DNA from: Deltaproteobacteria bacterium
Lineage (GTDB): Bacteria > Myxococcota > Myxococcia > Myxococcales > 40CM-4-68-19
Assembly: GCA_005879805.1 (NCBI GenBank)
Contig: VBKL01000078.1
Coordinates: forward strand, 1 to 42,422
Direction of reading: 5' to 3'
DNA length: 42,422 nt
A program made the translations under genes and the position numbers. Below are positions 33,575-41,296 of the stretch, one piece after another. The notes beneath the pieces are model-generated. The model did no database searches, was not told where the DNA came from, and saw nothing but the letters and a program-made list of their open reading frames with translations. The first letter of the stretch is position 1, and each line of letters begins with the position of its first letter.

Positions 33575-33690
33575 GCCATCGAGGATCCGCCCCGAGGCGC
33601 ATCCCTCGCAATACGTCGTCGCGTGTACCAGACGACAATTCGACCCTGGCTGCCCCTGCAAGGCATGCGGCTTGTGACCAGTCTGGTGCT

Positions 33691-34114
33691 GTGGACGACC
33701 CTCGTGACCTGCTGGAAGCGGGCCGGTTCGAAGACCTGGCCCAAGACGATCACCCGCTCTGGCGCGGCCTCGCGCTCCTCGAGCTGCGCCGCTACGCCGA
33801 GGCCGGAAGAACGCTACGTGCTGCGCGGCTCGAGGCTCCTCGGGAAGCTGTGGAAGCCGAAGCTTTCGCGGGTGTGGCCCGGCCCGGTCGCGGGATACCT
33901 GCTCGGGAAGGTGGAGGAGACCGCCTTTCTCGAGGATGGGTACGAGGATCCGGACCTCGAGGCGCGAAGGCTCGCGTCGGCGCGGTTCTGGGCGGGCGTG
34001 AAGGCGCAGGATCCCGAGCTAGCCAAGGCGCATTTCGAGGCGAGCGCGGCCATCGAAGGCGCGAGTGCGCTGGAAGTGGAGCACCACCTCGCGCGAGGGG
34101 AGATCGGCCGTTAG
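33691..34114 (+). CDS. TPR-like helical protein (frameshifted)
   Basis: The beginning and end of this gene are in different frames. From a GTG at 33691 one frame reads DDPRDLLEAGRFEDLAQDDHP, then WRGLALLELRRYAEAGRTL, clean TPR-like helix pairs. From about 33895, and possibly from 33800, the next frame reads YLLGKVEETAFLEDGYEDPD and ends EASAAIEGASALEVEHHLARGEIGR at 34114. Removing one base from a short G run (near 33811 or 33889) joins them into a 140-residue protein. An unbroken frame also exists from an ATG at 33665, but its first 50 residues (TTLVTCWKRAGSKTWPKTITR) look non-coding. The function is unknown, perhaps a small TPR adaptor. It is divergent from the rRNA methyltransferase. Confidence 0.5.
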
Positions 34115-34135
34115 CCGCCGCATCGGCAAATCAAC

Positions 34136-34201
34136 GTGGACGTGATCGTCGACGTGGTCGTTGTCGTTGTCGCCGTCGATGACCACGTCAAGGTCAACGT
34201 C
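34136..34201. repeat. degenerate 6-bp tandem repeat with a 9-bp inverted repeat
   Basis: Eleven successive hexamers in strict 6-bp phase (GTGGAC GTGATC GTC, then GACGTGGTCGTTGTC and so on), most ending in a (G/T/A)(T/A)C. Within it GACGTGGTC (34151-34159) and GACCACGTC (34181-34189) are a perfect 9-bp inverted repeat with a 21-base loop. It fills the gap between two convergent genes, so it could act as a two-way terminator or be a simple-sequence intergenic element. Confidence 0.6.
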
Positions 34202-34219
34202 AACGAAGATCAAGCGGCC

Positions 34220-36088
34220 CTATGTTGGATCTCTCGACGCCGGCGCCCCGTCCACATACCCCGACGCCTGCAACCGGAACAGGTGCGCGTACCGGCCATT
34301 CTTCGCTAGCAGCTCCTCATGCGAGCCGATCTCGGAGATGCGGCCGCCCTGGAGCACCGCGATCCGATCCGCCGTGCGCACCGTCGAGAACCGGTGACTG
34401 ATGAGGATCGCGCTCCGATCCTTGGCGAGCGCCTTGATCCGCTGGAACAGGTCGTGCTCCGCCTCCGCGTCCAGCGAGGCGGTGGGCTCGTCGAGCACCA
34501 GCAGCTCGGCATCGTCCCGCATGAAGGCGCGGGCGAGCGCGATCTTCTGCCACTGCCCGCCCGAGAGCTCGTGGCCCTCCTCGAACCAGCCGCCCAGCAT
34601 GGTGTCGAGCTTCTTGGGCAGCTCGTCGATGACGCTCCTCGCCCCCGCCCGATCGACGGCAGTCTCGATGCGGGGGCGCTCGGCGATCGCCTGTACCTGC
34701 CCGAGGCCGACGTTTTCCAGCGCGCTGAATTGATACCGTACGAAATCCTGGAAGAGGACGCCGATGCGGTCGCGCAGATCGCGGGGATCGATGTCGCGCA
34801 GATCGATGCCGCCGTACAGGATCCGCCCTCCGCTGGGCTCGTACAGCCGCAAGAGGAGCTTGATGAGCGTCGACTTCCCCGCGCCGTTGTCGCCCACCAG
34901 CGCCAGCTTCTCGCCGGGCTCGATGCGCAGCGACACGCCGGCGAGCGCGGGCCGGTCGCTGCCCGGGTAACGGAACGAGACCTCCTCGAACTCGACGGCC
35001 TGCGATCTCGCGACCGGCAGCGCGCGGGGGGTCGCGCGAGGGCGCTCGCCGGTCGATTGCAGATCGAGGTAGTCGAACAAGTTGGAGACGAAGAGCCCGT
35101 CCTCGTAGAGGCCACCGATGGAGGCCAGGGCCGACTGGATCGCCTGCTGCCCCTGCCGGAAGGCGGCGAGATAGAGCGTCAGATCGCCGAGCGTGATGCG
35201 GGCGCGCGCCGCGCGATCCGCCATGTAGAGGTAGCTCAAATAGAAGGCGGCGAGGGAGAGCGCGCCGAGCACCAGCCCGGCCCACGTCTTGCGCAAGGCG
35301 AGCCTGCGGTCCTCGCTGTAGAACTTGTCGAAGAGCGCCCGGTAGCGCGAGAGGATGAGCGGGGCCAGCCCGAACAGCTTCACTTCTTTCACGTGCGAGT
35401 CGCGCGTCAGGATCCACTCCAGGTAGTTCTGCCGCCGGCCTTCCGGGGCGCGCCAGGAGTTGAGCCGGAACGACTCGCCGGAGAAGCGGGCCTCGGCGAC
35501 GAAGGCGGGCAGGGAGGCCGCGACGATGACCAGGGTGGACCACCAGGAGAGGCGGGCGAGGAGCGCGGCGTAGGTGGCGAGAATGAGCAGTTGCTGGACC
35601 AGCGACGCCAGCTCGAGGACGAGCGAGAGCGGGCGGATGCTGGCCTCGCGCCGCGCGTTCTGCATCTTGTCGTAAGTGTCCGCGTCCTCGAAATGGCGCA
35701 GGTCGAGCGTTGCCGCCTTTTCCAGGATGAGCACGTTGACGTGGTTGCCGAGGCTCGCGCGCATGAGGTCGCGCAAGAGCGACTGGCAGCGCGAGAGCAC
35801 CGTGCTCACCACCATGAGGGCGAACTCGAGCAGCACGTATTCGACGACGAGGCGGCGTTCCTCGGCGGCGCCGGTGCGCGCCGCTTCCACCACCGCGTCG
35901 ACGATGAGCTTGCCCACCCAGGCCATCGAGGCCGGCAGCAGCGACTGCCCGAGCAAGAGCAGGACGATGCCCACCGCGAAGGTCCGCGAGGACTCCCTCA
36001 CCAGCTGGAAGACGCGAGGAAGCGCCTTGAGATACGACGCGGTCAGGCGGACGCGCTCGCGCAGCGTTTGCGGCGGCGCGGGCCTCAA
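34220..36088 (-). CDS. ABC exporter, fused permease-ATPase
   Basis: A 622-residue half-transporter. Residues 1-350 hold about six membrane helices (the first pair around VGIVLLLLGQSLLPASMAWVGKLIVD). The C-terminal ATPase has Walker A VGDNGAGKSTLIKLLLRLY, Q-loop VLFQDFVRYQFS, signature ELSGGQWQKIALARAF, Walker B LLVLDEPTASLDAEAE and switch ISHRFSTVRTADRI. All catalytic residues are present. It should work as a homo- or heterodimer to export a lipid, peptide or drug; the substrate is not known. The start is a rare TTG at 36088 that overlaps the upstream stop (TTGA), fixing it by coupling. Last gene of the amidohydrolase operon. Confidence 0.92.
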   Translation of the reverse strand: MRPAPPQTLRERVRLTASYLKALPRVFQLVRESSRTFAVGIVLLLLGQSLLPASMAWVGKLIVDAVVEAARTGAAEERRLVVEYVLLEFALMVVSTVLSRCQSLLRDLMRASLGNHVNVLILEKAATLDLRHFEDADTYDKMQNARREASIRPLSLVLELASLVQQLLILATYAALLARLSWWSTLVIVAASLPAFVAEARFSGESFRLNSWRAPEGRRQNYLEWILTRDSHVKEVKLFGLAPLILSRYRALFDKFYSEDRRLALRKTWAGLVLGALSLAAFYLSYLYMADRAARARITLGDLTLYLAAFRQGQQAIQSALASIGGLYEDGLFVSNLFDYLDLQSTGERPRATPRALPVARSQAVEFEEVSFRYPGSDRPALAGVSLRIEPGEKLALVGDNGAGKSTLIKLLLRLYEPSGGRILYGGIDLRDIDPRDLRDRIGVLFQDFVRYQFSALENVGLGQVQAIAERPRIETAVDRAGARSVIDELPKKLDTMLGGWFEEGHELSGGQWQKIALARAFMRDDAELLVLDEPTASLDAEAEHDLFQRIKALAKDRSAILISHRFSTVRTADRIAVLQGGRISEIGSHEELLAKNGRYAHLFRLQASGYVDGAPASRDPT

Positions 36089-36840
36089 CGTTCGAGCATC
36101 TCCTGCACCTTCATCTTGTCTTCGCGATAGGTGAAGTGCTGGTAGAGCTGCCAGGCGTTCTCGCGGTCGAGGATGCGGTCTTTGAGGATGGGGATCGCCG
36201 CCAGCTTGTCCTCGCGGAAGGCGAGGCGGTCGATGAGCGAGGCGGCCTGCGCGGTGGTGAAGTACACGCTCGCCGCGGCCGAGCGCAGCACCGCCAGCTT
36301 GGTGGTGTCGCTGCGCTCGTGCTCGAGCTGGCCGCGCAGCGCCCGGAAGTCCTTGTCGCTCATGGCCGTCGGTTCCTTCGCCTCGTGCAGGCGCACCGAG
36401 AGCAGCCTTCCGGCTCGCGCCTGTACCTTCTTGTCACGCACGGCTCCGCTCGGAAAGCGCGTCACCAGCCGGTAGTAATGGTCGGGCTGCGCGTCGAAAG
36501 CGAGGGGAACGGTATCGTCGGCGACGAGCGCGGACCCGTCGAAGGCCTGCACCTGTGCTCCTTCGGGCTCCGTCACCTCGACCACGGTGCGGCCGCCGTG
36601 CGCTCGGTACTCGAGCCGGATCCCGTCCTCCATGATGACGACAGGAGGGGGCTCCGGCGGCGGCTGCGCCACCTTGGGCGGCTTGGGAGCCGGCGGCTTC
36701 GGCTGCGGCTTCGGCTTGGGCAGAGGCGGCGGGGCGGGCTCCTCTTCCTCCTGCGGCGTCGGCGTGACTTCCGTCTGCCGGTGGCAGGCTGCGACGACCG
36801 CAAACAGCAGTGCCGCGCACAGCGCGCGAAGGAGGCTCAT
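36085..36840 (-). CDS. DUF4476 lipoprotein
   Basis: A 251-residue lipoprotein with signal LCAALLFAVVAAC. A long Pro/Lys-rich spacer follows (LPKPKPQPKPPAPKPPKVAQ) that could span the periplasm or peptidoglycan. Then comes a beta-domain (GIRLEYRAHGGRTVVEVTEPEG) and a helical C-terminal DUF4476 region from about residue 158 (SDKDFRALRGQLEHERSD, then LIDRLAFREDKLAAIPILKD). Function unknown. The ATG at 36840 overlaps the amidohydrolase stop (ATGA), and its own stop overlaps the ABC gene start. Confidence 0.85.
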   Translation of the reverse strand: MSLLRALCAALLFAVVAACHRQTEVTPTPQEEEEPAPPPLPKPKPQPKPPAPKPPKVAQPPPEPPPVVIMEDGIRLEYRAHGGRTVVEVTEPEGAQVQAFDGSALVADDTVPLAFDAQPDHYYRLVTRFPSGAVRDKKVQARAGRLLSVRLHEAKEPTAMSDKDFRALRGQLEHERSDTTKLAVLRSAAASVYFTTAQAASLIDRLAFREDKLAAIPILKDRILDRENAWQLYQHFTYREDKMKVQEMLER

Positions 36841-38126
36841 CGGTCGTTCTTGTATACCTGCCCGCCTTTCATGACGAAGCGTACGTGCTCGAGCTTGCTG
36901 ATGTCTTGCAGTGGATCTCCGTCCACCGCAACGAGATCCGCGAAGCGTCCTTTCTCGACGGTTCCCAGGTCGTCCGTCTTGTCGAGCAGGGCGGCGGCGA
37001 CGCTGGTCGCGCTCTGGATGGCCTGCATCGGCGTCATTCCATACCGGACCATGTAGGAAAGCTCCTTGGCCTGGTTCTCGGTCCAGGCGTAGCCGCCGGC
37101 ATCGGTCCCGTAGGAGATGCGCACGCGCTTCTTGAGCGCCTTGCCGAAAGCGATCCGCTCCAGCTCCACCATCCGCGGCCAGATACCGCCGCGCCCCTCG
37201 GCCACGTAGGCGCCGACGTAGATGGTCGGGCACCAGTACACATTCTGCTTCACCATCCGATCGAGCAGATCGTCGGTGAGACCGTCGCCGTGCTCGATGG
37301 TGTCGACCCCGGCGCGCAGCGCGGCGTCGATTCCGTCCCAGCCGATGGCGTGGGCGGCCACCTTGCGCCCGATCCGGTGCGATTCCTCGACGATCGCCTT
37401 CGCCTCCTCGTCGGTGAAGTTGACCCAGCTGGCGAGGCGTCCCTTCTTCTCGTCCCAGTAATAACGCCGGTCGGCGTAGAACTTGATCCAATCCGCGCCG
37501 TACTTCACCTGCTCGCGCACCGCCTTGCGCGCCCCTTCCGCGCCGTCGATGATCTGCACTCCCTCGGGCATCTTCAGCTCCCACGAATAGCCGAGGAGCG
37601 GATACATCCCGGTCGGCGCCATCGCGCGGGTCGAGACGAAGAGGCGCGGTCCCGGCACGATCCCGCGGTTGATGGCGTTGCGCAGATCGACGTCGGCGTA
37701 CATCGCGCCCTCGGTCTCCAGGTCGCGCATGGTGGTGAAGCCGTTCAGGAGCCCGATGCGCGCGGCCGCGACGGCGCGGATGGCCCGATACGGGATCGAT
37801 TCCTTGAGCAGCTGTTCATCATAATCCGCGGCGGTGATGTCGCCTTGCAGGAGCAGGTGGACGTGGTTGTCGATGAGCCCGGGCAGGAGTGTCGCGTCGC
37901 CGAGATCGATGACCTGGGGGCCCGTCCGGGAAAGCTCCGCCGCGGGACCGACCTGCGCGATGCGGTCGCCGTGGACGAGGACCGCCATCCCGGTCCGCGG
38001 CGAATCGCTCTTTCCATCGATGAGACGGGCTGCCTTCACGAGGACGGTAACCGGCGGAGGCGACTGCGGGCGGGCCTGGTTCGGCGCCTGGGCGAGCAAG
38101 CAGAGGAGGATGGATAGGAGGTTCAT
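36837..38126 (-). CDS. secreted amidohydrolase (prolidase/imidazolonepropionase-like)
   Basis: A 429-residue metal-dependent hydrolase with an N-terminal export signal ([20 protein letters not shown]). Metal-site motifs of the amidohydrolase superfamily are [16 protein letters not shown] (the HxH pair), [11 protein letters not shown] (the bridging lysine), [22 protein letters not shown] and [10 protein letters not shown] (catalytic Asp). Relatives hydrolyse Xaa-Pro or Xaa-Arg dipeptides and cyclic amides. The substrate is undetermined. Start ATG at 38126. It is first in the operon with the DUF4476 lipoprotein and ABC exporter, both coupled by 4-bp overlaps, so an envelope-linked function is likely. 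Confidence 0.92.
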   Translation of the reverse strand: MNLLSILLCLLAQAPNQARPQSPPPVTVLVKAARLIDGKSDSPRTGMAVLVHGDRIAQVGPAAELSRTGPQVIDLGDATLLPGLIDNHVHLLLQGDITAADYDEQLLKESIPYRAIRAVAAARIGLLNGFTTMRDLETEGAMYADVDLRNAINRGIVPGPRLFVSTRAMAPTGMYPLLGYSWELKMPEGVQIIDGAEGARKAVREQVKYGADWIKFYADRRYYWDEKKGRLASWVNFTDEEAKAIVEESHRIGRKVAAHAIGWDGIDAALRAGVDTIEHGDGLTDDLLDRMVKQNVYWCPTIYVGAYVAEGRGGIWPRMVELERIAFGKALKKRVRISYGTDAGGYAWTENQAKELSYMVRYGMTPMQAIQSATSVAAALLDKTDDLGTVEKGRFADLVAVDGDPLQDISKLEHVRFVMKGGQVYKNDR

Positions 38127-38214
38127 CGGGCGCGTACCTTTCCATGCGGTCTGTGCCGGTGCAAACGACGCACGCTTGCGGAGCGGCGCGGGGGAATGCA
38201 CAACCAGAGGGCGC

Positions 38215-39384
38215 ATGCGATTGCAGGTCCTCGACTCGATCGCCTCCGTCCCCCGGGAGGCCTGGGACGCCCTCCTCGACGAGGCGGCGACGCCTTTCGT
38301 GCGCTGGGACTTCCTCGAAGCCCTCGAGTCGACGAGGTGCGCGAGCCCGCGGTCCGACTGGGTCCCGAGGCATCTTGCCGCCTGGCGCGACGGGCAGCTC
38401 GTGGCTTGTGCGCCCGCCTACGTCCGGAGGGGCAGCGACGGCGACTTCTCGCGGGACTGGGGATGGGCCTCGGCAGCCTCGCGCGCTGGGCTTGCCTACT
38501 ATCCAAAACTTTCCATGACCGTGCCGTTCACGCCCTGCACGGGGCGGCGAATCCTCGTCGCTCCGGGCGAGAATCGCGAGCGTTCCGTCGCGGCCATCGT
38601 CGGCCTGGCCCGCGATCTGTGCCGCCGCGAGCGACTCGGCAGCCTGCAGTTCCTCTTTCCGCTCGCCGGCGAAGCCGAAGAACTGGAAAAGGCAGGCCTC
38701 GCGCTCCGCGTCGATCACCAGTTCCATTGGCAGAACGAGGGCTACCGGACCTTCGACGAGTTCCTCGCCCGCTTCCGCTCGAAGGACCGGAACGCCATCA
38801 AGCGCGAAATGCGCGCGCCGGCCGAGCAAGGGATCGAGATCCGCACGGTTCGCGGAGAGAATCTGCGGGCACGCTCCGGCGAGCTTGCCCGCGAGGCCCA
38901 CGCGCTGCACCGCTCGACCATCGACAAGCTCATGTGGGGCCGGGGCTGGCTCAACCAGGCCTTCTACGAGCGGGTCTTCTCCCGCCTTCCCGAGCACGTG
39001 GAGATGGTCGAGGCGCGCAAGGACGGAAGGCTCGTCGCCGGCGCCTTCAACGTCGCCTCGAAGGACCGCCTCTTCGGACGCTACTGGGGCGCCTTCGAGG
39101 AGCACCCCTTCCTGCACTTCAACGTCTGCCTCTACCACTCGATCCGCGACTGCATCGAGCGGGGCCTCTGCGCGTTCGAAGGCGGCGCCGGCGGCGAGCA
39201 CAAGCTGTCGCGCGGCTTCTTGCCGGCGGAAGTGTGGAGTACCCATGCTTTCAGCGACGTGAGGCTCGATCGGGCGATGCGGGAGGCGTTCCGCGCGGAG
39301 TTGGACGAACGGAGGGAGGCGCTCGCGCGCTGGCTTGCGCAATCGCCTATCTTGAAGCCGCAGGCGGAGGCGCGAGCGCGATGA
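38215..39384 (+). CDS. FemAB/GNAT-like acyltransferase (DUF482 type)
   Basis: A 389-residue protein of the peptidoglycan-biosynthesis/FemAB-like GNAT group. Two GNAT-like halves are seen. Typical blocks are [22 protein letters not shown] at the start, FQWQNEGY-like [20 protein letters not shown] and [13 protein letters not shown] in the middle, and [23 protein letters not shown] followed by [13 protein letters not shown] near the end. The family may transfer an acyl or aminoacyl group; no substrate is known. I chose the ATG at 38215, with AGAGGG 4-9 bp upstream. A longer in-frame start would run antisense into the amidohydrolase gene. Its stop overlaps the clpS start (ATGA). Confidence 0.88.
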   Translation: MRLQVLDSIASVPREAWDALLDEAATPFVRWDFLEALESTRCASPRSDWVPRHLAAWRDGQLVACAPAYVRRGSDGDFSRDWGWASAASRAGLAYYPKLSMTVPFTPCTGRRILVAPGENRERSVAAIVGLARDLCRRERLGSLQFLFPLAGEAEELEKAGLALRVDHQFHWQNEGYRTFDEFLARFRSKDRNAIKREMRAPAEQGIEIRTVRGENLRARSGELAREAHALHRSTIDKLMWGRGWLNQAFYERVFSRLPEHVEMVEARKDGRLVAGAFNVASKDRLFGRYWGAFEEHPFLHFNVCLYHSIRDCIERGLCAFEGGAGGEHKLSRGFLPAEVWSTHAFSDVRLDRAMREAFRAELDERREALARWLAQSPILKPQAEARAR

Positions 39385-39707
39385 GCCCCAAGCAAAAAGA
39401 AGACCCGGGCATCACCACGGCCGAGCCGAAGACGAAGACCAAGCCGAAGCTCGAGCGCCCGAAGCTCTACAAGGTGCTGCTCCACAACGACGACTACACG
39501 CCGATGGAGTTCGTCATCGTCGTCCTCGTCAACATCTTCAACAAGTCGGAAAGCGACGCGACCAGCATCATGCTGCACGCGCACACGCACGGATACGCGG
39601 TCGCGGGCGTCTATACCTTCGAAGTGGCCGAGACCAAGGTCGCGGAGACGCTCAAGCTCGCCGAGCAAGCGCAGTTCCCGCTCCTCAGCACCATGGAGCC
39701 GGAGTGA
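39381..39707 (+). CDS. clpS: ATP-dependent Clp protease adaptor ClpS
   Basis: A 108-residue N-end-rule adaptor that delivers proteins with bulky N-terminal residues to ClpAP. The substrate-binding motif [16 protein letters not shown] and the downstream [24 protein letters not shown] are complete. The first 25 residues are Lys/Thr-rich and flexible, as needed for ClpA engagement. The ATG at 39381 overlaps the acyltransferase stop. It is followed by an MFS gene instead of clpA, which is not in the window. Translational coupling to an acyltransferase is unusual. Confidence 0.95.
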   Translation: MSPKQKEDPGITTAEPKTKTKPKLERPKLYKVLLHNDDYTPMEFVIVVLVNIFNKSESDATSIMLHAHTHGYAVAGVYTFEVAETKVAETLKLAEQAQFPLLSTMEPE

Positions 39708-40885
39708 GCGGAAGGCTGCGGGCCTTCTACTTCCTGTACTACGGGTACGTCGGAGCATCGCAGGGGTTCCTCGCACCCTGGCTGCGCGGGCTCGGTTTCA
39801 CAGGCGACGCCATCGGCGGCGTCGCGATGGCCGCGCAACTCGTCTCCGCGCCCGCGGGCCTCTTCTGGGCGCACGCCGCAGACAGGCGCGATGCCCGCGA
39901 GAAGACCCTGCGGCGCTGCGCCTTCGGCGCGGCCTGTGCGCTCGCCTTCCTTCCCTTCGCGCGGACCCCCTTGCAGGTCGGGCTGGTCCTCGCCGCTCAC
40001 GGGTTCTTCGGAGGCGCCCTCATTCCGCTCGCCGACTCGGTGACGATGGAGTGGGCGGTGCTGGAGCCCGGACGAAGCTACGCGCGGACGCGGCTCTTCG
40101 GGTCGCTCGGATTCGTCGTCGTCGCGCAGGGCCTGGGATTGCTCCTGACGGCACGCGGCGATCGCCCCGGCGATCTGCTCATGCCCGCGGTCGCGGCAGT
40201 ATCCGTTCTCGGTTACGCGCTGGTCGCTCGAACGCTGCAAGGTCCGGCGCGTACCGCTCCGGAACCGCTGACGAGCGCCGCCTTCTTTCCGGCCGCGACG
40301 CGCATCCTCTCCGATCCCGCGGTGGCGCTGCTCTTCCTCGTTTGCGTCCTGCACTGGGCGGGGTGCGCTCCCTACCACCTGCTCTACGGCGTGCTGGTGC
40401 GCGATCACGGTCTGCCCGCGAGCCTGACGGGTCTCGGCCTCGCCCTCGGCGTCCTCGCCGAGGTGATCGCGCTCTTCGCCTTTCCCGCGCTCCTGCGGCG
40501 CTTCTCTCTCTCCTCGTTGCTCGTCGCCGCCTCGGCGGGAACCATCGTCCGCTGGGTGCTACTGTCCCGCGCGCACGACGCGGCGAGCATCGTGGGCCTG
40601 CAACTCTTCCATGCGCTTTCCTTCGGCGTCTGGTGGGCTGCGGCCGTCGAGGCGATGCGCCGCTCGGTTCCCTTGCAACTTCGCGCGACCGGCCAGGCGC
40701 TTTTTTCCGCGCTGGTCTTCGGAGCAGGCAACGCGATCGGATACGGCCTCGCGGGAGCGGGTTACCAGCGATTCGGTAGCGCCTCGCCGCTATTTGCTTT
40801 CGCAGCGGCGGTGGAAACGGCCGCGCTGCTCTTCACGGCCCTCGCTGCTGCCCGGCTGGGTGGCGTACGGGCGACGAATGCATAG
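39704..40885 (+). CDS. MFS transporter (MFS_1-like, HcaT-type)
   Basis: A 393-residue membrane protein with about twelve hydrophobic segments. The opening [30 protein letters not shown] and the loop [17 protein letters not shown] place it in the nucleoside/phenylpropionate-permease-like MFS branch. The substrate is unknown. The start is a GTG at 39704 overlapping the clpS stop (GTGA), so it forms an operon with clpS and the acyltransferase. Confidence 0.88.
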   Translation: MSGRLRAFYFLYYGYVGASQGFLAPWLRGLGFTGDAIGGVAMAAQLVSAPAGLFWAHAADRRDAREKTLRRCAFGAACALAFLPFARTPLQVGLVLAAHGFFGGALIPLADSVTMEWAVLEPGRSYARTRLFGSLGFVVVAQGLGLLLTARGDRPGDLLMPAVAAVSVLGYALVARTLQGPARTAPEPLTSAAFFPAATRILSDPAVALLFLVCVLHWAGCAPYHLLYGVLVRDHGLPASLTGLGLALGVLAEVIALFAFPALLRRFSLSSLLVAASAGTIVRWVLLSRAHDAASIVGLQLFHALSFGVWWAAAVEAMRRSVPLQLRATGQALFSALVFGAGNAIGYGLAGAGYQRFGSASPLFAFAAAVETAALLFTALAAARLGGVRATNA

Positions 40886-40924
40886 TTTGCGCCTCTGGCG
40901 CCATCCGGCGCGAGAGGAGACGGA

Positions 40925-41185
40925 ATGCCCAGTTCCTGGAGCAACAAGCGGGAGCGGCAGTACGAGAAGATCAAGCGCAGCGCGAAGAGCCGCGGCCGCA
41001 GCACGGGCACTGCGAAGAGGATCGCGGCAGCGACGGTGAACAAGACCCGCCGGCGCAAGGGCGAGACCAAGGGCAGCTCCAAGACTCGCCGTCGGACCAG
41101 TCGCGGATCTTCGCGGCGCACGACGACAACGCGCCGCCGGACCGCGGCGCGCAAGGGCGGCCGCGCCCGCGCTCGCCGCCGCTAA
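40925..41185 (+). CDS. small very basic DNA/RNA-binding-like protein (plasmid-stabilisation-protein family)
   Basis: An 86-residue protein. The N-terminal half WSNKRERQYEKIKRSAKSRG and IAAATVNKTRRRKGETKG is a known small family, often labelled plasmid stabilization protein. The second half is almost only Arg, Lys, Thr, Ser and Gly (RRRTSRGSSRRTTTTRRRTA) and resembles histone H1 tails. It should bind nucleic acid or polyphosphate. The start ATG at 40925 is preceded by AGAGGAGACGG. It lies alone between the MFS operon and the secreted protein. Confidence 0.8.
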   Translation: MPSSWSNKRERQYEKIKRSAKSRGRSTGTAKRIAAATVNKTRRRKGETKGSSKTRRRTSRGSSRRTTTTRRRTAARKGGRARARRR

Positions 41186-41203
41186 ATCCGCGGAATTCCT
41201 CAT

Positions 41204-41229
41204 CGGGGGTGCGGCATGGCCGGCCCCCG
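41204..41229 (+). terminator. possible GC-stem terminator
   Basis: CGGGGG and CCCCCG form a 6-bp stem around a 14-base loop, 19 bp after the stop of the basic protein. There is no T run, so this is a weak candidate. Confidence 0.25.
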
Positions 41230-41261
41230 GTGTTCAAGCGGTAGCGGGTTCGTGTAGGAGT

Positions 41262-41293
41262 GTCCTCCTCCGCATTACCCAACTGGAGGGGAC
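41262..41293 (+). promoter_or_regulatory. hairpin that would hide the Shine-Dalgarno of the BNR protein
   Basis: GTCCTCCTCC (41262-41271) can pair with GGAGGGGAC (41285-41293), nine pairs with one bulged T and a 13-base loop. The second arm is the Shine-Dalgarno, and the ATG at 41297 follows. In the folded state ribosome access would be blocked, so translation may be controlled by temperature, a protein or an RNA. Confidence 0.4.
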
Positions 41294-41296
41294 ACC

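Noticed and set aside
34160-34171. Possible CRISPR-like or tandem array
   Set aside because: The units are 6 bp and degenerate, with no spacers and no cas genes in the window.
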